NCBI GenBank assembly: GCA_938033975.1
Contig: CALHKJ010000160.1
Span: forward strand, 1 to 7,042
DNA: 7,042 bases
Reading direction: 5' to 3'
Source: an uncultured Saprospiraceae bacterium
GTDB taxonomy: Bacteria; Bacteroidota; Bacteroidia; Chitinophagales; Saprospiraceae
Shown here: one piece after another, positions 1 through 5,639 of the stretch
How the letters are laid out: each line of letters begins with the position of its first letter
Numbering within the stretch: position 1 is the stretch's first letter
The notes under the pieces: generated by a model
Seen by the model: only the letters and a program-made list of their open reading frames with translations
The model's database searches: none
Told to the model about the DNA's origin: nothing
Made by a program: the position numbers and the translations under genes

Positions 1-326
1 CCTCTATAATGTGCCGTTACCTGCGAGCTCCTTGTATAAAATGGTTGATCAGATACGTTTGTAATTTTATAGTACAGACCTGAATTTGATCTAGTAACAT
101 CAATATTGTTTGTGACAGCGTATTCAATGAGTTTGTTCTCATCAATTTGATCTACAGTCCTGGGGTCACTATGATAGTTAGCATATAATTTTTGTGCCAG
201 AGGCCCCTCAGGAATTTTCGTTTCTTCCTTTGCAGGTTCTGATTTACTTGTTGTGCCAGAATTAGAATTGCAAGCAGAAAGAACCAATGCAATCAATATC
301 GGTGCTAAGAATCTTATATTTTTCAT
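1..326 (-). CDS. FKBP-type peptidyl-prolyl cis-trans isomerase lipoprotein (N-terminal part, runs off left edge)
   Basis: The visible 108 codons are the N-terminus of an FKBP-type prolyl isomerase, an enzyme that speeds cis-trans isomerisation of X-Pro bonds during folding of exported proteins. Residues 1-18 form a lipoprotein signal peptide with lipobox LSAC and the lipidated cysteine at C19, so the protein should sit in the envelope facing the periplasm or surface. A Ser/Thr/Lys/Glu linker (about 20-42) follows. Then come the SGLYYKIT segment (82-89) and the VTAHYRG strand (103-109), which open FKBP domains in Bacteroidota lipoproteins. The active-site part of the domain lies beyond the edge, so catalytic residues cannot be checked. 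The ATG start is fixed by an in-frame TGA two codons upstream (330-332). There is no clear Shine-Dalgarno. The gene is divergent from the reductase at 564. The family call rests on the pre-domain pattern, lipobox and first strand, and is fairly secure. Confidence 0.85.
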   Translation of the reverse strand, partial: MKNIRFLAPILIALVLSACNSNSGTTSKSEPAKEETKIPEGPLAQKLYANYHSDPRTVDQIDENKLIEYAVTNNIDVTRSNSGLYYKITNVSDQPFYTRSSQVTAHYR

Positions 327-330
327 ATTT

Positions 331-338
331 CAAATGTA
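331..338 (-). promoter_or_regulatory. Candidate Bacteroidetes -7 box (TACATTTG) for the FKBP lipoprotein gene
   Basis: On the minus strand TACATTTG matches the Bacteroidetes -7 consensus TAnnTTTG exactly and ends 4 nt before the ATG at 326. A start point 4-7 nt downstream would fall on or next to the start codon, so the mRNA would be nearly leaderless. The matching -33 TTG is poor: at 19-nt spacing the bases read TAG. A chance match in AT-rich DNA is quite possible. Confidence 0.22.
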
Positions 339-346
339 CCAAAAAT

Positions 347-358
347 GAATCATGATTC
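347..358. repeat. Perfect 12-bp palindrome GAATCATGATTC, candidate operator
   Basis: GAATCATGATTC is identical to its own reverse complement and lies 21 bp upstream of the FKBP lipoprotein start. It would fall between the -33 and -7 positions of the candidate promoter at 331-338, where a bound repressor would block polymerase. The symmetry stops at both ends. An adjacent AT-only palindrome (AATAATTATT, 360-369) is weaker evidence. The operator role is inference, and no known regulator motif is recognised. Confidence 0.35.
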
Positions 359-402
359 TAATAATTATTTATCTGCCTTTCGGCAAATGTGGTCAATTGT
401 TA

Positions 403-518
403 GCCCAATTTATTAAGTCCTTATTCACAACCATCTGGCTTTATAAGTGTTTTAAATCATGAGTGCTATAAACTTTAGAATTGGTCTTTATTTTAATCAA
501 ATTTTTGCCCAATTCATT
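403..518. repeat. Two 12-bp direct repeat copies, GCCCAATTYATT, 104 bp apart
   Basis: GCCCAATTTATT occurs at 403-414 and GCCCAATTCATT at 507-518, with 11 of 12 bases identical and the same orientation. Start-to-start spacing is 104 bp, close to ten helical turns, which would put both copies on the same face of the DNA. The right copy lies 46 bp upstream of the reductase ATG. A paired regulator site is one reading; chance is the alternative. Confidence 0.3.
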
Positions 519-563
519 CGAAATACTGTTTATTTACATTCAATTTAAATACGAAAGCAATAG

Positions 564-1661
564 ATGAATAATCTTACAATAAAGAAGGTAATTAGTGAAA
601 CTCATGACACTAGCACCTTTATCATAGATCCCAGTGAAGAAGGTTTAACTTGGAAGCCAAAAGCTGGACAATACATAACAATAGAAGCGGAGGTGAATGG
701 TGAAGTACTAAGAAGGTCATACAGCCTTTCTTCGTCACCTAATGATGAATACCTTGGCTTTACAATTAAAAGAGTGGAAGGTGGACGTGTCTCTAATTAC
801 ATGCTTGATAAGATCAATGTAGGCTCAAAGATTAAAGTAAATAAGCCGGAAGGAAAATTTCAACTGATTCCAAATGCGGATGCTAGAAAAGACTATTACT
901 TTTTTGCCGCAGGTTCAGGTATTACTCCCATCATGGCGATGATAAAGTCAGTCCTTGAAAGTGAGCCAATGAGCAGTGCATATTTACTATATGGAAATAG
1001 AACGGAGGAGGATATCATCTTTAGAGAAAAGTTAGATAAACTACAAACAGAATATAGAGATCAAATCTATGTAAGCTATACCTTGAGTAAGCCAAAGAAA
1101 GAAAAGAAAAAAGGAATAGGTGGGTTCTTCTCGAAAGGAACTGTTTCTTGGAGAGGTAAGAAAGGAAGAATAGATGAAGAGATGATCAAAAGATTTTTAG
1201 AAGACTATCCAAGTAAATCTCGAAAGGATGAATTTTTTATTTGCGGACCAGGTAACTTTATAAGTTATACGGAACAAGTATTGCAAGTACAAGGATACGA
1301 TACGAACCAAATCAAAAAAGAATTTTTCTCTTCACCTGATGAGCCAAGTAAAGGAGCTGCTGGAGGTGGAGCAAAATATGATGGGGAAGCAAAAATCAAA
1401 GTAACACTCGATGGAGAGACTTTCGAAATCTCACACTCAAATGATAAGACAATCCTTGAGTCAATCATGGAAGCCGGTAAAAATCCACCTTACTCTTGTA
1501 CAGCAGGTGCATGTTCATCATGTGTAGCTAAGAAAACTTCAGGAGAAGTATCTATGGATTCTTGCTTTGCATTAGAAGACGATGAAGTGGCAGAAGGATA
1601 TATTCTTACCTGTCAGGCTAGGGCAGAGTCAAAAGAAGTAGAGATTGTTTATGAAGACTAA
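564..1661 (+). CDS. PaaE-like ferredoxin-NAD(P)H reductase with C-terminal 2Fe-2S domain
   Basis: This cytoplasmic electron-transfer flavoprotein passes electrons from NAD(P)H through FAD to a plant-type 2Fe-2S centre and then to a partner oxygenase, hydroxylase or desaturase. Three domains are visible. The FAD-binding barrel (about 1-105) has GQY at 35-37 and the flavin motif RSYS at 51-54. The NAD(P)-binding domain (about 108-258) has GSGITP at 117-122 and CGPGNF at 227-232. The ferredoxin domain (about 274-365) has cluster ligands C312, C317, C320 and C350 in the order C-x4-C-x2-C...C. This order and the 365-aa length match PaaE/PaaK, the reductase of phenylacetyl-CoA epoxidase, and similar stand-alone reductases. 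No paa genes are nearby, so the physiological partner is unknown. A lysine- and glycine-rich insertion occupies about 176-200. The ATG is fixed by an in-frame TAG immediately before it (561-563). The gene ends in a 4-bp tail-to-tail overlap with the aminotransferase gene. Confidence 0.92.
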   Translation: MNNLTIKKVISETHDTSTFIIDPSEEGLTWKPKAGQYITIEAEVNGEVLRRSYSLSSSPNDEYLGFTIKRVEGGRVSNYMLDKINVGSKIKVNKPEGKFQLIPNADARKDYYFFAAGSGITPIMAMIKSVLESEPMSSAYLLYGNRTEEDIIFREKLDKLQTEYRDQIYVSYTLSKPKKEKKKGIGGFFSKGTVSWRGKKGRIDEEMIKRFLEDYPSKSRKDEFFICGPGNFISYTEQVLQVQGYDTNQIKKEFFSSPDEPSKGAAGGGAKYDGEAKIKVTLDGETFEISHSNDKTILESIMEAGKNPPYSCTAGACSSCVAKKTSGEVSMDSCFALEDDEVAEGYILTCQARAESKEVEIVYED

Positions 1662-2746
1662 TTGTGAAACTCTTCCAGTGCTTTTATGAAGGCCTCATTG
1701 GCATCATCCAAACCGAAGGTAACACGAGTGCAGCCATCAGCACCAAAGTAATTTACAGGACGAACCATTATTCCTTTAGTGACCATGAATTGCTCCAATT
1801 CACTAGGATCTTTTTCTGTTTTAATGAGAATAAAGTTGGCTTGAGTTTTCCAATATTTAACGCCTAATCTATCTAGTTCGGCATACAAATACTTTTTTGA
1901 CCTGTGTACGTGATCAATAGATTTTTGTAAGAACTCTTTATCTTGCACAGCAGCAATACCTGCCTCTAATGCGATTCTATTAGTTGAGAAAGGCTTGGTT
2001 AATTTTGTGAAATAATCAGCAAGTTTTGGAGTGGTGTAGGCATATCCTAATCTCATACCTGCCATACCATACATCTTAGAGAAACTGTTCAGCCCGATGA
2101 TGTTCTTTCCTTCCAAAACCCACTTAAGAGCAGAGCTATAATTGGGGTCTTCTACAAATTTTTCATAAACTTCATCATGCACTACCACAAGATGATCTGG
2201 TAAAGCATTAAACAATCTATCTAATTGATCTTGTGGAAAAATTGTCCCTGTCGGATTATTAGGATTGGTGATGTATATGATTCTTGTGCGGTCGGTGATT
2301 GCATTTAGAATGCCATCTACGTCTAGTTGAAAGTCATCTCCTTGCAGTCGTACATCGACAAGTTTGGCTCCGGCTTTTATGCCTAGTACTTTGTATAACT
2401 GAAAAGTAGGATTGGTTACAATATATTCATCTCCTTCATTAAGAAGCCCTCTTGTAATAATCTCAATAACACTTGAGCCACTATCAGAGACTATGATTTG
2501 GCTAGGCTCAATTTTATTATCATAACTTTCAGCAAGAGCTTGAGTAAGTCTTTTTGGTGTACCATCTGGATAGATGTATAGCTTTTCAGCAGCTTCCTTT
2601 GCAGCGGCTACTGCTTTAGGCGAAATTCCTAAGGCATTTTCATTGGAAGACATTTTATGCATCTTTCTTCCTCCTCCTACTTCCTCAGCGGATTTGCCGC
2701 CAACATAGTTCTTACTTTCTGCAATGTGTTTTTTAAAAATGTCCAT
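1658..2746 (-). CDS. hisC: HisC-family PLP-dependent aminotransferase (histidinol-phosphate aminotransferase-like)
   Basis: A fold-type I aminotransferase of 362 residues, a normal length for HisC, which moves an amino group between glutamate and imidazole-acetol phosphate in histidine synthesis. Visible landmarks are SSNENALGISP at 33-43 (typical of the HisC family), NPNNPTG at 161-167, D191 and Y194 in the HDEVY segment for cofactor binding, the Schiff-base lysine K224 in SFSKMYG, R232 in MRLGY, and a C-terminal substrate-carboxylate arginine, probably R341. All catalytic positions look intact. The gene is not in a histidine operon: it lies 7 bp downstream of the DUF5916 gene and is probably co-transcribed with it, and is convergent with the reductase. 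HisC-like enzymes outside his operons often act on aromatic amino acids, so phenylalanine/tyrosine transamination is a real alternative. The family is near certain; the exact substrate is not. The start has an A/T-only leader and no Shine-Dalgarno. Confidence 0.9.
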   Translation of the reverse strand: MDIFKKHIAESKNYVGGKSAEEVGGGRKMHKMSSNENALGISPKAVAAAKEAAEKLYIYPDGTPKRLTQALAESYDNKIEPSQIIVSDSGSSVIEIITRGLLNEGDEYIVTNPTFQLYKVLGIKAGAKLVDVRLQGDDFQLDVDGILNAITDRTRIIYITNPNNPTGTIFPQDQLDRLFNALPDHLVVVHDEVYEKFVEDPNYSSALKWVLEGKNIIGLNSFSKMYGMAGMRLGYAYTTPKLADYFTKLTKPFSTNRIALEAGIAAVQDKEFLQKSIDHVHRSKKYLYAELDRLGVKYWKTQANFILIKTEKDPSELEQFMVTKGIMVRPVNYFGADGCTRVTFGLDDANEAFIKALEEFHN

Positions 2747-2753
2747 TTTATAT

Positions 2754-5003
2754 TTATATACTAAGCCAGTAATTTATTTTTAATACAAAAGCTCGATTAC
2801 GTACGGCGAATTGATCAAATTGATCAGTTAGATAATTGTCTGTATATACAAAGAACAAATCTGAAGCAGGTTTGTATCTCCATTGTAATCTTGCATTGAT
2901 GTTTAGGTTGTCCAATTGATTGTTATACTGCACGAAGGTGGTCAAAAATAATTTCTTGGAGAAACTAATATCAAATTTGGGACCTATTAACCATAAATTG
3001 GCATCTACAAATGGACTTGGTAGAATTATTTTATTGTAGTTGACATTAAGGGAGACATTTCCATAAGGGACAAATCTATACTTTAATTCAGTATTGACAC
3101 CATACCTCTCTCCACTATAAAACTGACCAATAGTTGAATTGATACTATAACTAAAATCTTTTCTTCTGTCAGAACTATATGACACCGTGAAATCTGTAAA
3201 TTGATGACTACTTCCTGCACTCAAAAAAGTTTCCTCATCTTGTATTCTTGTCGGATCAAAATCGCTCAATAGGAAAATATTGGAATGGCGCACTCTTCCA
3301 TTAAGTCTCACACCTGAATTAAAATCTGCGTCAAATCTTACTTGATATTCAGCATCGATCAATTGGAAATCATTAACGATACTATCAGCTTCTTTTCCAA
3401 GTTTAAAAAACTGATCAGTCCTAAAGTTTAAATTGTATCTCGAAACTCTTCCTCCTTCAGGAAAAAAATTAAAGGTAACGTTGGGGCTGATATTAAAAAT
3501 ATCTCTCCTTGGTACAAATCCTAGCTCGGCATCAAATCCATCTCCTATCAAACTATGTTGCCATTCTACTGTCAGTTTTCGAATAGTATATCCTAGTCTT
3601 AAATAGTTGGCCCAATCATTTTCTTTTTCGGAAGCAGAAAATACTTTCATTAAAGATGCCTTACCATACCACCGATCATCATCTGAAAAATATCGATACT
3701 CTAATCCTGCTAATCTGTTATATGGATCTAAACTACCTCCAACATTATCATTATTGATTGCTTGTTTGTTCAAGGCTATAAAAGCGATATTAGATTTTGA
3801 AAATATATTTTGTTGAGCAGCTATGACACTATAATTAAATGTCGGGACATCGTTTTCAACATCTGAAGCAGTCTGCATATTCATCACTCCAATTCTCAAA
3901 TCGTCGTTGATCTTTCCGCTCAATCTAGCACCATAGTGAACTTGATTTTGGATATTGACACCTGTAGATGTATCAATCGCTACGCCAATTCTCCGACTAA
4001 AAAATGGATTTAATCTCCGTTGTCCGAAGCTAGCAAAGAGATCTGCATTTTCGAGAAAGAATTGTCTTCGCTCAGGAAAGAAGATTTCGAACCTATCTAG
4101 ATTGGTCACTTGCTGATCAACTTCTACTTGCGAAAAGTCAGGATTTACGGTTAGGTCTAAATTTAAGCTTGAGTTGATGGCATACTTCACATCGCCACCG
4201 AAATTAAATTTATTGCTTGGGTCTTCTATAGCATCTTCAAAATCGCTGGCGCTTGTACCAATAACATATGGGATGAGAGAAATATTTTTTCCAGGTTTTT
4301 CAAGTGGTTTTTCCCAGTTTAAATTACCCATGTAAGACATATTCATCAAGATCAAATTTCTAGGAAGATGAATCCAAGTTGTCATTTCATTATGCTGGGA
4401 ATCGTATCTATAAATTTGAGCCCTCCATTGTTTGCTCCCATCCGTAAATCTAATGGCTTTAAATGGGATCTTCATTTCAGCTATCCACTTGTTATCATAG
4501 ATCTTAGCATTGCCATACCACTTGTTATCCCAGCTGTTATCAAAATCGTTTCTTTGTCTTCCACCGTTTGTTATGTTGGCTTCTCTTACAGCTCCAAATG
4601 CATTTACTCCAAATAAAAAGCTATTGGTATTGTCAGCATAGGTATCAAACATGATGCTGAGGTTATCTGTATTCCTAAATCCATAATCTCTTTTCAATGA
4701 TTCGGCGATAAAGTTGTTGCCTTTGCTGTAGCAAATTGCTGCAACGTAGAGATTCTCATCATCATATGCAAAAAAGATCTCAGTTTCTCCCTTGGCGGGA
4801 ATGGTGTCCGTAGGCCAATATTGAGAGAAATTTGTGGCAGGACTACATCTTTTCCAAACATCTTCATTCAATTCTCCATCCAATTCTATTTGTTCGTCGG
4901 TAGAGACTATCTGTATTTGAGGTATAGCTACAGAAATGTCATTTTTCTGAGCAAAACTGCAAATGCCTATAAATAGTAGTACATATGTGAAATAGAACCT
5001 CAT
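2754..5003 (-). CDS. DUF5916 outer-membrane-type protein with N-terminal CBM9-like domain
   Basis: A 749-aa exported protein of unknown function. Residues 1-18 form a signal peptide ending SFA|Q, with no proper lipobox around C15. An N-terminal carbohydrate-binding family 9-like domain (about 30-220) starts with LDGELNEDVW at 41-50 and contains the IPFKAIRF strand (179-186). The DUF5916 region begins near 240 with the conserved NPDFSQVEVD segment (287-296) and FFPERRQFFLEN (308-319). The rest alternates polar and aromatic residues and ends in an aromatic-rich strand (FVLKINYWLSI), as expected of an outer-membrane beta-barrel. Surface glycan binding is suggested by the CBM9-like domain but not shown. 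The frame can be extended 4 codons to a TTG at 5015; I prefer the ATG at 5003 because the signal peptide then starts MRFYFTY. It is divergent from the DoxX gene and 7 bp upstream of the aminotransferase gene. Confidence 0.9.
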   Translation of the reverse strand: MRFYFTYVLLFIGICSFAQKNDISVAIPQIQIVSTDEQIELDGELNEDVWKRCSPATNFSQYWPTDTIPAKGETEIFFAYDDENLYVAAICYSKGNNFIAESLKRDYGFRNTDNLSIMFDTYADNTNSFLFGVNAFGAVREANITNGGRQRNDFDNSWDNKWYGNAKIYDNKWIAEMKIPFKAIRFTDGSKQWRAQIYRYDSQHNEMTTWIHLPRNLILMNMSYMGNLNWEKPLEKPGKNISLIPYVIGTSASDFEDAIEDPSNKFNFGGDVKYAINSSLNLDLTVNPDFSQVEVDQQVTNLDRFEIFFPERRQFFLENADLFASFGQRRLNPFFSRRIGVAIDTSTGVNIQNQVHYGARLSGKINDDLRIGVMNMQTASDVENDVPTFNYSVIAAQQNIFSKSNIAFIALNKQAINNDNVGGSLDPYNRLAGLEYRYFSDDDRWYGKASLMKVFSASEKENDWANYLRLGYTIRKLTVEWQHSLIGDGFDAELGFVPRRDIFNISPNVTFNFFPEGGRVSRYNLNFRTDQFFKLGKEADSIVNDFQLIDAEYQVRFDADFNSGVRLNGRVRHSNIFLLSDFDPTRIQDEETFLSAGSSHQFTDFTVSYSSDRRKDFSYSINSTIGQFYSGERYGVNTELKYRFVPYGNVSLNVNYNKIILPSPFVDANLWLIGPKFDISFSKKLFLTTFVQYNNQLDNLNINARLQWRYKPASDLFFVYTDNYLTDQFDQFAVRNRAFVLKINYWLSI

Positions 5004-5163
5004 AATCTGGCACAAAATATAACAATAAGCTTAGATTTTTTGTCTGATTTGATTATTAACAAGCCATTGTGATATGGCTTAGGGAGAGGGGTTTTATAAA
5101 ATTTGCCACAAGCTCTAATTTTGATAAAATTTCATACATTTAGCTTGAAACAAAAAATCAATT
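5004..5163. other. Divergent intergenic region between DUF5916 and DoxX genes
   Basis: These 160 bp should carry promoters for both flanking genes. The clearest structure is the inverted repeat at 5061-5080, followed by a purine-only run AGGGAGAGGGG (5081-5091) that stands out in AT-rich surroundings. Promoter boxes are imperfect. Leftward, TATATTTTG (5013-5021, minus) has one extra base relative to TAnnTTTG and sits only 9 nt from the ATG. Rightward, TACATTTA (5135-5142) matches 7 of 8 consensus bases but has no well-spaced -33 TTG. Confidence 0.5.
5061..5080. repeat. Inverted repeat, AAGCCAT arms with 6-nt loop
   Basis: AAGCCAT (5061-5067) and ATGGCTT (5074-5080) are perfect 7-bp reverse complements around the loop TGTGAT. 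Neither strand has a T-tract right after the stem, so this is unlikely to be a terminator. It lies 57 bp upstream of the DUF5916 ATG and 83 bp upstream of the DoxX ATG. It could be a dimeric-regulator operator serving one or both genes, or a 5'-UTR hairpin. Confidence 0.45.
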
Positions 5164-5574
5164 ATGAAACAAATATTTTCAAGTAAAGTATTACATCCTG
5201 ATGCTAGTTTGCCAATTCTTTGGCTGCGTTTAGTAGGGGGAGGTTTTATGCTTGCTCATGGTATTCCAAAGCTTATGAAATTTTTTGCAGATGGACCCAT
5301 AAAGTTTGCAGACCCATTTGGTATTGGAGCATCACCTACTCTGGTTCTCACAGTATTTGCTGAAGTGGTTTGCGCTATCATGATATTAATTGGATTCAAA
5401 ACAAGAGCGGCTACGATTCCTCTTATTATTACAATGCTAGTTGCTGCATTCGTCATTCATGGTGCTGATCCCTTCGGGAAAAAGGAACTAGCCTTAATGT
5501 ATTTAGCAATTTATCTATCCTTGTTTTTCCTTGGTAGTGGTAAATATTCTGTGGACAATTCTTTAGATAAATAA
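5164..5574 (+). CDS. DoxX family inner-membrane protein
   Basis: A 136-residue integral membrane protein of the DoxX family, a normal size for it. Four hydrophobic segments are visible at about 17-36, 58-77, 82-99 and 107-124. Family landmarks are R22, the AHG/K segment in and after helix 1 (31-36), E67 in helix 2, the GFKTRAA turn (77-83), H99 at the end of helix 3, and the GSGKYSVD tail (124-131). DoxX proteins are loosely linked to thiol/redox stress and respiratory quinone chemistry; no single reaction is established for the family, and none can be assigned here. The motif ADPFG occurs twice, in the loops after helices 1 and 3. The gene appears monocistronic: divergent from the DUF5916 gene and ended by the hairpin at 5597-5630. 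No Shine-Dalgarno is seen before the ATG, only an A-rich stretch. Confidence 0.9.
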   Translation: MKQIFSSKVLHPDASLPILWLRLVGGGFMLAHGIPKLMKFFADGPIKFADPFGIGASPTLVLTVFAEVVCAIMILIGFKTRAATIPLIITMLVAAFVIHGADPFGKKELALMYLAIYLSLFFLGSGKYSVDNSLDK

Positions 5575-5596
5575 ATCCTTAGAAAAATGTAATAAG

Positions 5597-5630
5597 AAAG
5601 CCCAGCTGTATTTTGCAACTGGGCTTTTTT
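5597..5630. terminator. Rho-independent terminator, likely bidirectional (DoxX gene / leuB)
   Basis: AAAGCCCAG (5597-5605) pairs perfectly with CTGGGCTTT (5619-5627) around a 13-nt loop, and the rightward strand continues into six Ts (5625-5630). It lies 23 bp past the DoxX stop and 10 bp past the leuB stop on the other strand. On the minus strand the stem is followed by CTTATT, a weaker but usable U-rich tail, so one hairpin probably ends both convergent transcripts. Confidence 0.88.
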
Positions 5631-5639
5631 GTTTTGCTT

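Larger units (their letters stand above)
327..563. other. Divergent intergenic region between FKBP lipoprotein and reductase genes
   Basis: These 237 bp separate two divergently oriented genes and should hold both promoters. Besides the palindrome at 347-358 and the -7 box at 331-338, there is a small TGCC-TTTC-GGCA hairpin (374-385) and a near-perfect direct repeat at 403-414 and 507-518. No convincing TAnnTTTG box is seen for the rightward gene; a weak pair is TTG at 505-507 with TACTGTTT at 524-531. Two short open frames (345-416 with 23 codons, 459-548 with 29 codons) have no supporting features and are not called as genes. Confidence 0.6.

Noticed and set aside
345..416. 23-codon open frame across the intergenic palindrome
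   Set aside because: It overlaps the likely promoter region of the divergent lipoprotein gene and shows no protein features.
459..548. 29-codon open frame ending 15 bp before the reductase, as a possible leader peptide
   Set aside because: There is no ribosome-binding signal, no run of regulatory codons and no attenuator hairpin; AT-rich intergenic DNA gives such frames by chance.
1265..1468. Antisense open frame within the reductase gene (and similar ones inside the DUF5916, aminotransferase, DoxX and leuB genes)
   Set aside because: All lie wholly opposite strongly recognised coding sequence and have no recognisable motifs.
4959..4961. Lipoprotein cysteine (C15) in the DUF5916 signal peptide
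   Set aside because: The preceding residues IGI do not fit a lipobox, while SFA|Q fits signal peptidase I cleavage well.
5004..5015. TTG start for the DUF5916 gene, adding four residues (MCQI)
   Set aside because: The ATG at 5003 gives a cleaner signal peptide starting MRFYF, and TTG is a rarer start; the extension adds nothing recognisable.
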